Source: Leptospiraceae bacterium (lineage in GTDB: Bacteria; Spirochaetota; Leptospiria; Leptospirales; Leptospiraceae). Taken from it: a stretch of DNA of 37,026 bases. Position numbers and translations under genes: made by a program. Numbering within the stretch: the first letter of the stretch is position 1; each line of letters begins with the position of its first letter. The stretch spans positions 1 through 37,026 of the forward strand of contig JAIXRB010000187.1 of NCBI GenBank assembly GCA_027485405.1, in the 5' to 3' direction. The notes below the pieces were generated by a model. The model was not told the DNA's origin. It saw only the letters and a program-made list of their open reading frames with translations, and searched no databases. This document shows positions 21,662-30,037 of the stretch, piece by piece.

Positions 21662-24196
21662 TTATCCCAGTTTGAACAAGGATTTAGGCGGTTCTGTTGG
21701 GACTTGTGGAACATTCCAAATTTCCTTGGCATATTGCAAAATAGTGCGGTCTGAAGAGAATTTTCCAGCTCTTGCGACATTGTAGATCGCTTTTTTAGCC
21801 CAAGTGTCCTTGTCTAGGTAGTCCTTAGCGATTTTTATCTGCATTTTGTCGTAAGCTTCAAAGTCAGCCATGAGTAGATAGGTATCTGTATAATAAACAC
21901 TATCATGAATTGGCATAAAAAGCCCAGGCTCCCCAGGACAAAAGTAGTTCTCTCGGAGCATGATCAAAAGCCGAGAAAGATCTACGTTTTTGTAGATATA
22001 GTCTTGGGGGTTGTATCCGTTCCTTTTGACGCTGAAGACTTCTTCGGTTTTCAAACCAAAAATGTAGATGTTTTCATCGCCAGCTTCTTCTGCCATTTCC
22101 ACATTGGCTCCATCCAAAGTTCCGATTGTCAAAGCTCCGTTTAACATGAATTTCATGTTACTAGTTCCAGAAGCCTCTGTTCCTGCTGTAGAGATCTGTT
22201 CAGATAGGTTTGTTCCTGGAATGATCTTTTCAGCTAGTGACACACGGTAGTTGGGTAGAAAAATAACCTTTAGTCTGCCCGCTACATCTTTGTCGTTGTT
22301 GACTACTTGAGCTACGTTGTTGATCAAACGAATGATAAGCTTTGCCATATAATAGCCAGGTGCGGCTTTTCCACCAAAGATCACAGTTCTAGGTGTAACG
22401 GCAATAGACGGATTTTCTTTGATACGGCGATAAAGTGCAATCACTCTCAGAATGTTTAGAAGCTGGCGCTTGTACTCGTGAAAGCGTTTTACTTGTACAT
22501 CAAACATAGAAGTAGGGTCAACAGTAATTCCTGTTTCACCTTTGATGAGTTTTGCTAATTCGATCTTGTTGTGGTCTTTTACTTTTTGAAAATCGTTTCT
22601 GAAGTCCGCATCATTTGCAAAGGGCTCAAGATCTCTCAGTTTGTCTAAGTTGGATGCAAAACTTGGTCCAATCTTTTTTGCTACGAGACTTGCAAGGGAT
22701 GGATTGGATTGGATAAACCATCTTCGTGGAGTGATTCCATTGGTTTTGTTGTTAAACTTTTCTGGGAAAAGTAAAAAGAACGAGCGAAAGATGGTTTTTG
22801 TGATGAGCTCCGAGTGAAGTGCCGCAACTCCGTTTACTTTATGGGAACCAATGACTGCGAGATTTGCCATCCGCACTCTTTTCTCGTGACCTTCTTGGAT
22901 GATACTGACTTCCATAATCTCATGGTCTTGTAGCACACCCTTCGCCCTTGCCTCTTCAAGAAACCTTCGATTGATCTCGTAGATAATCTGCATATGGCGT
23001 GGTAGGAGTAGTTCCATTAAGCTCACTTTCCAAGTTTCCAAAGCCTCAGGCAAAACTGTATGGTTTGTATAGGCAAAGATCTTAGTGCAAATTGCCCAAG
23101 CCTCTTCCCAGTCCATTCCTTCCAAATCCATCAAAACTCTCATGAGTTCTGCGATGGCAATACTTGGATGGGTGTCGTTTAGCTGAATCGCCACTTTAGA
23201 AGGGAGAGTTGCCCAGGTCCCACCGGCTTCTCGATGGGATTCCATAATGTCCTGCAAAGAAGCACAAACCATGAAGTACTGTTGCTTCAAGCGGAGAGCC
23301 TTCCCTTGTTCGGTGGTATCGTTTGGATATAAGACTTTGGATATGTTCTCGGAAATGGACTTGTCCTGAACGGCTTTCATATAGTCGCCGTGGTTAAAAT
23401 AATCCAAATTGAACTCTTCAGATGACCTGGCAGTCCAAAGTCTCAAATAATTTACAGTGTTAGTATTAAAACCTGGAACTGGATAGTCATGCGCCGCGGC
23501 TAGTACTGTTTCAGCGGGGATCCACTCATATACAATTCGACCAGAACCTGTGATTCTAGTTTCTGTATGTCCATAAAACCCAACAGAATATGCCACATCA
23601 GTCCGAATGATCTCGTATGGAATTCCGTTTGCGTCCCAATGGTCTGGCATTTCAAGTTGAGCTCCATTGGCGATAAGCTGGTTGAAAATTCCATAGTCGT
23701 AACGAATTCCGTATCCAAAGCCTGGAATGTTCAAAGTTGCCATTGAGTCCAAAAAACAAGCCGCTAGTCGACCAAGACCACCATTGCCTAGACCAGCATC
23801 CATCTCGAATTCCAAGATTTCTTTAAGGTCTAAGCCGAAGTTTTTTAACATTGCTGTGATAGGATCGTACAATCCTAGACTGATGAGAGCGTTGCCCAAA
23901 GTTCGTCCCATCAAAAACTCTAAAGAAAAATAAAAAACTTTTTTCGGGTTTTCTGATCGGTATTTTTCGTTTGTTATGTTTAAACGATCGATTAGAAAAT
24001 CACGAACCGTGTGACCTAACGCCTTATAGACGTCTTCATTCTTGATGTTATATTTGTTTTTGCCGACTGTGTATTCTAGGTGGTGGGCAAACTGTCTTTC
24101 GAGGGAATTGGAATCTACTTTTTGTTCTTCAGATAGGAGGGTGGAAAGGCGTTCACTTTGAAGGATCATGGGAGAAGGTTTTAGTCTTTCTCCCAC
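21662..24196 (-). CDS. glgP: Glycogen/maltodextrin phosphorylase
   Basis: This is an 844-aa PLP enzyme (GT35) releasing glucose 1-phosphate from alpha-1,4-glucans. Family marks include FYFSLEFLMGRTLGNAL (about 88-104), GLGNGGLGRLAACFLDS (about 136-152), MFDVQVKRFHEYKRQLLN, and the PLP-lysine region EASGTSNMKFMLNGALTIGT. The length is close to the usual 800-850. The start drawn is a GTG at 24196; an ATG at 24169 removes nine residues. The two are separated by an inverted repeat (GGGAGAA / TTCTCCC). Neither start has a clear ribosome binding site. A response regulator lies downstream and DUF192 upstream; no other glycogen genes are nearby. Confidence 0.95.
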   Translation of the reverse strand: MGERLKPSPMILQSERLSTLLSEEQKVDSNSLERQFAHHLEYTVGKNKYNIKNEDVYKALGHTVRDFLIDRLNITNEKYRSENPKKVFYFSLEFLMGRTLGNALISLGLYDPITAMLKNFGLDLKEILEFEMDAGLGNGGLGRLAACFLDSMATLNIPGFGYGIRYDYGIFNQLIANGAQLEMPDHWDANGIPYEIIRTDVAYSVGFYGHTETRITGSGRIVYEWIPAETVLAAAHDYPVPGFNTNTVNYLRLWTARSSEEFNLDYFNHGDYMKAVQDKSISENISKVLYPNDTTEQGKALRLKQQYFMVCASLQDIMESHREAGGTWATLPSKVAIQLNDTHPSIAIAELMRVLMDLEGMDWEEAWAICTKIFAYTNHTVLPEALETWKVSLMELLLPRHMQIIYEINRRFLEEARAKGVLQDHEIMEVSIIQEGHEKRVRMANLAVIGSHKVNGVAALHSELITKTIFRSFFLLFPEKFNNKTNGITPRRWFIQSNPSLASLVAKKIGPSFASNLDKLRDLEPFANDADFRNDFQKVKDHNKIELAKLIKGETGITVDPTSMFDVQVKRFHEYKRQLLNILRVIALYRRIKENPSIAVTPRTVIFGGKAAPGYYMAKLIIRLINNVAQVVNNDKDVAGRLKVIFLPNYRVSLAEKIIPGTNLSEQISTAGTEASGTSNMKFMLNGALTIGTLDGANVEMAEEAGDENIYIFGLKTEEVFSVKRNGYNPQDYIYKNVDLSRLLIMLRENYFCPGEPGLFMPIHDSVYYTDTYLLMADFEAYDKMQIKIAKDYLDKDTWAKKAIYNVARAGKFSSDRTILQYAKEIWNVPQVPTEPPKSLFKLG

Positions 24197-24214
24197 TCTT
24201 TCAAGTAAAAACGA

Positions 24215-24667
24215 CTATTCGATGGCAGAAATTTTCTTTTCTAAGATGAGGACTGACTCCAGGGGCACTTTATTTTTAGAAAACCAGTCTCGGTTGACCT
24301 CTAAAGCATACTTGGCAAGTTTCATACTATTGTAAACCTCACGGATTTGGTTTGGTTTCATATCATGAGTCTCTATCAGAACCAAATCTTCGCTTAGAAA
24401 CCCCACTGTGAGCGGAATTAAAGTGTTCTTCATCCAAAAGCTTAAGAAATCGGGCTTGGGAAAAACAAAAAGCATTCCCTCATCCTGGCCCATGCTCGTT
24501 CGGTTCATGAGCCCAACAGCTCGTTTGATGGGGTTGTTTGCCACTTCTAGTTTTAAGGATTTTCCAGCGATCGTTCCAAAAATGACCTCATTTTCGGTAA
24601 CAGGAGAAGAAGCAACTTGGCATTGGGTAGAGAAAAATAGTGGTATAAGTAAAAAGATGAGCTTCAT
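24215..24667 (-). CDS. DUF192-family lipoprotein
   Basis: The protein has 150 residues. The signal sequence ends FFSTQC (Cys16), a relaxed spirochaetal lipobox. The rest is one DUF192 domain with its hallmark features: RAVGLMNRTSMGQDEGMLFVF (about 49-69), FWMKNTLIPLTVGFL (76-90) and KYALEVNRDWFSKN near the end. The domain is common as a small secreted protein of unknown role. The start overlaps the enoyl-CoA hydratase stop by four bases (ATGA), so the two are co-translated, with no obvious functional link. Confidence 0.9.
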   Translation of the reverse strand: MKLIFLLIPLFFSTQCQVASSPVTENEVIFGTIAGKSLKLEVANNPIKRAVGLMNRTSMGQDEGMLFVFPKPDFLSFWMKNTLIPLTVGFLSEDLVLIETHDMKPNQIREVYNSMKLAKYALEVNRDWFSKNKVPLESVLILEKKISAIE

Positions 24668-25443
24668 TTAGATTCCTTAGCAAAATTTGGTTTTCTTTTT
24701 TCTAAGAAGGCTTGCAAACCCTCTTTGCTTTCCGCCGTTTCAAAAAGACCTGCAAACAAAAGTTTCTCCTTCTGCAAACCTTGGTCTAAAGAACTGTCCT
24801 GGCCCAATCGAATTGCCTTTTTTGCGTTTTCAATGGCATTTGCCCCACGGGAACAAATTGTTTTCATAACAGATTCGGCTTCTTGGATTAGACTTTCTGC
24901 TGGGCTCACTCGATTGACAACCCCAAACCGAAGGGAATCCTCTGCCGAAAACATCTCGCCTGAAAAAATCCACTGGGATGCAATTCCAGATCCCACCAGT
25001 CTCGTTAGTCTCTGAGTTCCTCCAAATCCTGGCAAAAGCCCTAAACTGACTTCCGGAAGACCCAGCTTTGCTTTGTCAGAAGCAAACCGAAAATCGCAAG
25101 CGAGAGCCAATTCCAACCCGCCCCCGAGTGTAAACCCATTCAATGCCGCGAGAGAAACCAAACGAGAGAGCTCCAGTTTTCGAAATGTGGATTGCCCAAG
25201 GTCCGAAAAAACCTCTGCCTCTGCTTTCGTCATATCTTTCATTTTAGAGATATCGGCACCTGCCACAAAAGCCTTGCCAGTCCCTGTCCAAATTGCCCCG
25301 ACCAAGGATCGATCGGCTGTAAGAGTATCAATGGTTTTTGAAATATCACTTAACAGAGTTGCATCGAGAGCATTCAGCGTTTCTGGACGGTTGATTGTGA
25401 CTAGCGCATAGCCTTCTTTTGTTTCTGTTTGGATTGAGGACAT
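24664..25443 (-). CDS. Enoyl-CoA hydratase/isomerase (crotonase) family
   Basis: This 259-aa cytoplasmic enzyme hydrates trans-2-enoyl-CoA in fatty-acid oxidation or a related acyl-CoA reaction. The oxyanion-hole segments are FVAGADISKM (59-68) and LNGFTLGGGLELALACDFRF (101-120). The two glutamates used in hydratases, E111 and E131 (GLPEVSLGLLPGFGGTQRL), are both present, which favours hydratase over decarboxylase or hydrolase members. AAGGAG lies seven bases before the ATG. It is followed by the overlapping DUF192 gene and preceded by the phosphatase gene 10 bases upstream. Confidence 0.92.
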   Translation of the reverse strand: MSSIQTETKEGYALVTINRPETLNALDATLLSDISKTIDTLTADRSLVGAIWTGTGKAFVAGADISKMKDMTKAEAEVFSDLGQSTFRKLELSRLVSLAALNGFTLGGGLELALACDFRFASDKAKLGLPEVSLGLLPGFGGTQRLTRLVGSGIASQWIFSGEMFSAEDSLRFGVVNRVSPAESLIQEAESVMKTICSRGANAIENAKKAIRLGQDSSLDQGLQKEKLLFAGLFETAESKEGLQAFLEKRKPNFAKESK

Positions 25444-25453
25444 AGGTTCTCCT

Positions 25454-26812
25454 TTATAGTTCTAAAATTAAAAACATGGTATCGTCTGAAAAATCCTTGA
25501 TCCCGTGGTCTGCGGCTAAGTCCGCTATCACCTTGTTACAAAATTCAGGGAGTGAGGCTATAGATCGGTTTTTATTCAAAATGGGCAAAACACCTGGAAC
25601 TCCCAATTCTTCCCCTTTGTTGGTTAAACATTCCGTCAGTCCATCAGTGTACAAAAAGAATCGATCACCTTTTGAAAACTGCAAGGAGATTTCATCGGCT
25701 ATGGGTTTCCTGATCTGAAAACCTAAAATGGAACCGGTCGAAGGAATTTCTTCGAAACTCTCCCCTTCCTTTGCCCGCAAAATATAAGGATGCCCTGCGT
25801 TTGCCAGTTTCAAAGTTTGGTTTGGAAAATCAAAAAACAAATAAACGGCTGAGGCGTGGTAGCTGTCCAAATCTTCCGCCAGACGCGAATCTAAATAAGT
25901 CAAAAGCGAAGCAGGCTGTAACTTGAAATGGTACGGAATCGTAGAAACGATTACTTTTAAAATGGCGGCAACCAATGCCGAGGAAATTCCATGACCAGCA
26001 ACATCCGTAAAAAAAACTCCTAGGTTCCCTTCCCTGAGTTGAACAAAGTCAAAGAAATCACCGCCAATGATTTGAGGATTGATTCTATAATAATGAAACC
26101 TGATATTTTGACTTGTAATTTGCTTGGGGAAAAGAGCGTCTTGCACTTTCTTTGCAAGTTCTAAGTCTTGGTCAATTAACTTTCGTTCTTCTGACATTCG
26201 ACTTAGGTCTATGAAATTTCTTCTTTTGTGGAAAATGAAAACAGTTCCGAACAATCCCGAAAGAAGAAATAAACAGGGCGGAAAAAAGTCAGACAACAAA
26301 GAGTCGTTAATGGAATTTGGCAAAAAAGAAAGGTACAATAAATGGAGAAAGGCTAGATAGATGGAAATTGCCATACAGGAAAATCTTTCAAGTCGAATGC
26401 TATAAATGAGAATGAGTAATATTCCGATCAAAGAAAAGCTGTTTACAAGGTAAAAATTTTCCTGAGTTGGGCTTTGCCTAAGCGCCACTATAAAAACATA
26501 ATAGAGCATGGCATAAATCAAAGATTCAGAAACTATTGTATAGAGTGTGAATTGTTTGCTATTTTGATTCATTCCTAAAATTAGAATCAATCGCAAAAGA
26601 CTAATAAAAAAGAAATGGGGCAAAAAATGCCAGGGAACAATTGATAAAGGTGGAAGAAGTAGCAAAAAATAAAACAAGAAATGAGTGGCAAAAAGATAGA
26701 AAGAAAAAACTTTGTTGTTTCTGAATTCGAAGGACTTCAGAATTTTCTCTTCTTCTAGGGTTGCTGGTTTCCAGAAATTGTTTAAAAAATGTCGGAGAGA
26801 GTGGTCTACCAT
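25454..26812 (-). CDS. Membrane-bound PP2C/SpoIIE-type serine phosphatase
   Basis: The protein has 452 residues. Six or seven membrane helices fill about residues 35-205. A short linker helix (MSEERKLIDQDLELAKKVQ) precedes a SpoIIE/RsbU phosphatase domain with ELAKKVQDALFPKQ, IGGDFFDF and FFTDVAGHGISSALVAAILK, then YTDGLTE and DDTMFLIL near the end. All metal-binding aspartates are visible. Such proteins dephosphorylate anti-anti-sigma factors of the STAS type in partner-switching pathways, or report membrane signals. The ATG at 26812 directly follows the preceding gene's stop; an upstream GTG at 26848 would overlap that gene. No STAS or kinase partner is in the window. Confidence 0.93.
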   Translation of the reverse strand: MVDHSLRHFLNNFWKPATLEEEKILKSFEFRNNKVFSFYLFATHFLFYFLLLLPPLSIVPWHFLPHFFFISLLRLILILGMNQNSKQFTLYTIVSESLIYAMLYYVFIVALRQSPTQENFYLVNSFSLIGILLILIYSIRLERFSCMAISIYLAFLHLLYLSFLPNSINDSLLSDFFPPCLFLLSGLFGTVFIFHKRRNFIDLSRMSEERKLIDQDLELAKKVQDALFPKQITSQNIRFHYYRINPQIIGGDFFDFVQLREGNLGVFFTDVAGHGISSALVAAILKVIVSTIPYHFKLQPASLLTYLDSRLAEDLDSYHASAVYLFFDFPNQTLKLANAGHPYILRAKEGESFEEIPSTGSILGFQIRKPIADEISLQFSKGDRFFLYTDGLTECLTNKGEELGVPGVLPILNKNRSIASLPEFCNKVIADLAADHGIKDFSDDTMFLILEL

Positions 26813-26813
26813 A

Positions 26814-27170
26814 CTAAGGTTCGCCCCAAAGGAGCTCAACGATTTCACTTCCTTTTAAGCGAATTGTGAATCGCTCTCCTGATACCAAATATTGATCCAA
26901 CTTTTCCGTCCAGTCCAATGCTTCTTTTTCGGTTTCAAAGCGAATGAAAAAGGGAAAATTACTTCCTTTGAATGAATACGGATATCGATCAGAAACAAGC
27001 ATAGTGACTCGGTAATGCGAAGGTCTTTTTTCTACTACCAAATGACTGACATTCTTTCGAGTAAGAACTCGAGTAGTAGGTTGCCAAAGCCAGGGATTGT
27101 GTTCTCCTAGATCAGCGCTGAGCGAGTTTACAAAAACACATAGGAATATAAGAAAATAAGCGACTCGCAT
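26814..27170 (-). CDS. Small secreted hypothetical protein
   Basis: The protein has 118 residues. A signal peptide (MRVAYFLIFLCVFVNSLSA, then DLGEH) gives a mature protein of about 99 residues. The mature part is strand-rich with two aromatic-basic stretches (SHLVVEKRPSHYRVTMLVSD and NFPFFIRFETEKEALDWTEK); the latter resembles a short PilZ- or RRM-like alpha/beta unit but no family is recognised. The frame is open upstream to 27284 but that part has no export signal and would overlap the divergent gene, so the ATG at 27170 is used. It is the first gene of the long minus-strand run and lies 19 bases from the divergent start at 27190. Confidence 0.8.
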   Translation of the reverse strand: MRVAYFLIFLCVFVNSLSADLGEHNPWLWQPTTRVLTRKNVSHLVVEKRPSHYRVTMLVSDRYPYSFKGSNFPFFIRFETEKEALDWTEKLDQYLVSGERFTIRLKGSEIVELLWGEP

Positions 27171-27189
27171 CTTTATTAGTATCGGCAAA

Positions 27190-28212
27190 ATGAGGTTTGT
27201 GAACTTCCTTCCCAAACTTCTTTTTCTTCTCTTCTCCGGTTTCTTTTGGTTTTGCAGTCCAGAAAAGGGTGTAGTTCCCGACAATCCCTATTCTACTTGG
27301 GCACAAAGTTCCGCATGGGCTGATTTCCCTGAACCGAAAGAAAACTGGGAAAAACGAATCCTTCCTCTAAAGAAAGACTGGAAGGATGGGCTTGATCAAC
27401 TCAACCAAATCGATGGCATCGATTTGTTAGTTTCCGAAGCAAAAACCCCAGCTTGGCTCGGTGAACCGGCCATTCGTCGTTTTCCACCAGTTGTGGATTC
27501 CCTGTTTCAAAAGTATCTAAAAGGAATCGTATTTGTTCAAAATCTAGGTAGCACTGGGGTCACAGTGATCGTTCGGGATGCGGAAGGCAAACCAAAGGGG
27601 GGCATTGTCTTTTTAGATGTCTCTTACTTAGACAAACCAGTGAATGACTGGGCAACTTCTAAAGAAAGGACCGCATTTCAAATTTCTGCAGATGAGGAAT
27701 TGAATCTAAAGTTAGCCGAGGAAAAAGAAAACTCAAAGATTGCTACCTATGAATTTATTCTTCTCCATGAATTTGGTCATATATACTCAGTCGTTATGGG
27801 AATTGTCCCCGATTTTTCTTTAAAAAAGCGTGACTTTTCTACTTACCCCTTTTATGAAGATGTTTGGGATTCAGAAGTGGATTCACCTTTTGATCGAACT
27901 ATACTTTCCGAAAGAAAGAAACTCCGGTTTTACGGCAAGCCTGAACTAGTCTTGTTTCCCGAGGGATTTCATTTTTATAAAAAATTAAAAAATACTCCGT
28001 TTGTGACTCTGTATGCCGCAGGCAATGCGGATGACACTTTTGCCGAAGCCTTCGCCAGCTATGTTCACTGCTCTTTGATGCGACGCCCTTATCAGGTTGA
28101 AATCAAAAAGGGCGGTAAATCCATTTTCAAAGCTCAGAATGGAATAGACGAAGAATCGGGAAGAAGGCCTCGCGAATTTATAGCAAATCTTTTGCGTAAA
28201 GAAGAGCGTTGA
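27190..28212 (+). CDS. Lipoprotein with HEFGH zinc-peptidase motif
   Basis: The protein has 340 residues. The signal sequence ends GFFWFC (Cys22), so it is probably lipidated. The metal-binding HEFGH is at 193-197 in a helix (YEFILLHEFGHIYSVVMG), and an AEAFASY motif at 285-291 supplies the likely third ligand Glu, as in gluzincins. Between them is a long, charged insert. I do not recognise the family. It resembles the other two HExxH proteins in the window (9127-10566 and 32490-33545) only in the motif. The substrate is unknown. Its start is 19 bases from the divergent gene, so any promoter must overlap coding sequence. Confidence 0.85.
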   Translation: MRFVNFLPKLLFLLFSGFFWFCSPEKGVVPDNPYSTWAQSSAWADFPEPKENWEKRILPLKKDWKDGLDQLNQIDGIDLLVSEAKTPAWLGEPAIRRFPPVVDSLFQKYLKGIVFVQNLGSTGVTVIVRDAEGKPKGGIVFLDVSYLDKPVNDWATSKERTAFQISADEELNLKLAEEKENSKIATYEFILLHEFGHIYSVVMGIVPDFSLKKRDFSTYPFYEDVWDSEVDSPFDRTILSERKKLRFYGKPELVLFPEGFHFYKKLKNTPFVTLYAAGNADDTFAEAFASYVHCSLMRRPYQVEIKKGGKSIFKAQNGIDEESGRRPREFIANLLRKEER

Positions 28213-28243
28213 TTAGCGGAGAGCCATTCCTGTTTTGATTCAG

Positions 28244-29269
28244 TTATGTGATAAATCGGACACCTGAGCCCGAAGTTACTTCTCCTATTTGGTAAAAAGT
28301 CTCTCCCTTTTTGGTCAAATAGGCTTGGGTTTTCTCATATTCTTCTGGCTTTACGATTAAAATAAACCCTATACCCATGTTAAACGTTTCGTACATTTTT
28401 GTCTTATCTAGTTGAAAGTCTTTTCTGAGACGTTCAAAGACTGGTGACTTGGGCAGAGCGCTTTCTTTTAGTTCAACCCCCAATCCCTTGGGTAGAACTC
28501 TTGGGATGTTTTCGTAAAAGCCCCCACCAGTGATATGAACCATCCCAGCAATCGAGATTTGCTCCAAGGCTTCCAAAATCAATGATACATAGATTTTGGT
28601 GGGAACAAATACCTCTTCTTCTAAGAAACGAAGAGATGCTGGATCAGAAGGCAATTTTCCTTCGGGCAATAAGAGTTTTCGAATCCAAGAAAAACCATTG
28701 CTATGTGGCCCGCTTGAAGGAAGACCCAAAACTTTGTAGCCTGGCAAAATAGAGTCCCCTTGGATGATTTTGGTCTTTTCGACTGCTCCTACGACAAAAC
28801 CTGCTAGGTCGTATTCATCCTCTGCCATTAGCCCAGGGTGCTCGGCAGTCTCACCGCCTACGAGAGATGCTCCTGCCTGCTTGCATCCTTCTACGATACC
28901 CGAGACTATTTTTTCCATTCGCGAAACGTTTAGCTTACCACAGGCAATATAATCTTGGAAGAACAGGGGCTTTCCTCCGTTTACGAGAATATCGTTTACG
29001 CACATGGCAACCAGATCTATTCCGACTGTGTCATGTTTGTCGAGAAGTCTAGCGATTTCAAGTTTTGTTCCGACCCCATCTGTGCCGGAAAGCAAAACTG
29101 GGTTTTGGTAGTTCTTTAAGAAACTAACGTCATAGGCGGCAGAAAAACCACCCAATCCTCCCAGGACATTTGCAGAAAAAGTGCTCGCAACTTTTTGTTT
29201 GATGCGAGAGACAAACTCTTGCCCCTTTTCCGTATCAACGCCTGATTCTTTGTAAGAGCGAGTGTTCAT
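28244..29269 (-). CDS. purM: Phosphoribosylformylglycinamidine cyclo-ligase
   Basis: This 341-aa AIR synthetase closes the imidazole ring in purine synthesis, using ATP. The family's main motifs are present: NPVLLSGTDGVGTKLEIA (about 56-73), DLVAMCVNDILVNGGKPLFF (about 85-104), SLVGGETAEHPG (about 136-147), SSGPHSNGFS (about 190-199) and HITGGGFYENIPRVLPK (about 246-262). The length is standard. The ribosome binding site AGGAGA, eight bases before the ATG, overlaps the murI stop (TAGGAG), so the two genes are coupled. No other pur genes are nearby. Confidence 0.96.
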   Translation of the reverse strand: MNTRSYKESGVDTEKGQEFVSRIKQKVASTFSANVLGGLGGFSAAYDVSFLKNYQNPVLLSGTDGVGTKLEIARLLDKHDTVGIDLVAMCVNDILVNGGKPLFFQDYIACGKLNVSRMEKIVSGIVEGCKQAGASLVGGETAEHPGLMAEDEYDLAGFVVGAVEKTKIIQGDSILPGYKVLGLPSSGPHSNGFSWIRKLLLPEGKLPSDPASLRFLEEEVFVPTKIYVSLILEALEQISIAGMVHITGGGFYENIPRVLPKGLGVELKESALPKSPVFERLRKDFQLDKTKMYETFNMGIGFILIVKPEEYEKTQAYLTKKGETFYQIGEVTSGSGVRFIT

Positions 29270-29278
29270 AGATTTCTC

Positions 29279-30037
29279 CTATTGAATAAAAACAAGGGGG
29301 CTGGGTTGAAACCGCTCCCAGTATTGTAAGACTTGCGATGGGAACTGATAGGCTTTTCCAGTGACATAGATTTGCAATCGGTTTTTACCAATAGCAGGCA
29401 AAGAAAGAGATTGGATTAGATTTCGAGCAGTCCCTAAATTTCCGTCATAGATTTTTAGATCTGGTCTTTCTTTTTTCAATCGATCTTTCAGAAAAACATA
29501 GTGGGTACAACCTAAAACCATTACTTGAAAACTGGAACTGAACTTGTTTAGATGACTTTCCAAAAATTGCCAAGATGCTTCCAAATCTCCCGAATCAATG
29601 CGAGTTGCTAGTCCTTCGCAAGGGATAGGCAAAAAAGAATTTTCACCTGGGAGCTGTTTTATGAGGTTTTGGAATTTGTCTTCTCGGAGAGTAAATTCTG
29701 TGGCAAGCACCGCAATTGTTTCTTTGGGATTTTCAAGAACTGCAGGCTTTACTGCTGGTTCCATTCCAAAAATTGGGTAACTAAACTCACTTCGCAAGTG
29801 TTCTACTGCCGAGGAAGTCGCAGTATTGCATGCAAAGAGAAAGGCATCACAGCCAACTTTTTCTAAATGTTTTAAAGCCTGAATCGAGAATGCCAAAACT
29901 TCCTCTTTGGACTTACTTCCATAGGGGCTGTTTTTTAAATCGGCAAGATAATAGAAATCAGTGGATCCACAAAGTTCCCAAATTGTTGCTAAGACGGAAA
30001 GTCCGCCCCAGCCTGAATCAATGAGTCCGACCTTCAA
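29279..30037 (-). CDS. murI: Glutamate racemase
   Basis: This 252-aa enzyme supplies D-glutamate for peptidoglycan. The two-cysteine catalytic pair is intact: C70 in ACNTATS (69-75) and C177 in VLGCTHY (174-180). The substrate motifs DSGWGGLSVL (7-16) and LADLKNSPYGSKS (31-43) are also present. The start is a TTG at 30037, required because the DSG motif must lie close to the N-terminus. It lies 20 bases inside the aminotransferase gene, which implies coupling. The length is slightly under the usual 260-280. Confidence 0.94.
   Translation of the reverse strand: MKVGLIDSGWGGLSVLATIWELCGSTDFYYLADLKNSPYGSKSKEEVLAFSIQALKHLEKVGCDAFLFACNTATSSAVEHLRSEFSYPIFGMEPAVKPAVLENPKETIAVLATEFTLREDKFQNLIKQLPGENSFLPIPCEGLATRIDSGDLEASWQFLESHLNKFSSSFQVMVLGCTHYVFLKDRLKKERPDLKIYDGNLGTARNLIQSLSLPAIGKNRLQIYVTGKAYQFPSQVLQYWERFQPSPLVFIQ

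Noticed and set aside
26813..26848. Longer N-terminus of the SpoIIE phosphatase from GTG 26848
   Set aside because: It would overlap the upstream gene by 35 bases, with no good ribosome binding site, when an ATG directly follows that gene's stop.
27171..27284. Longer N-terminus of the 118-aa secreted protein
   Set aside because: It would bury the signal peptide and overlap the divergent lipoprotein gene.
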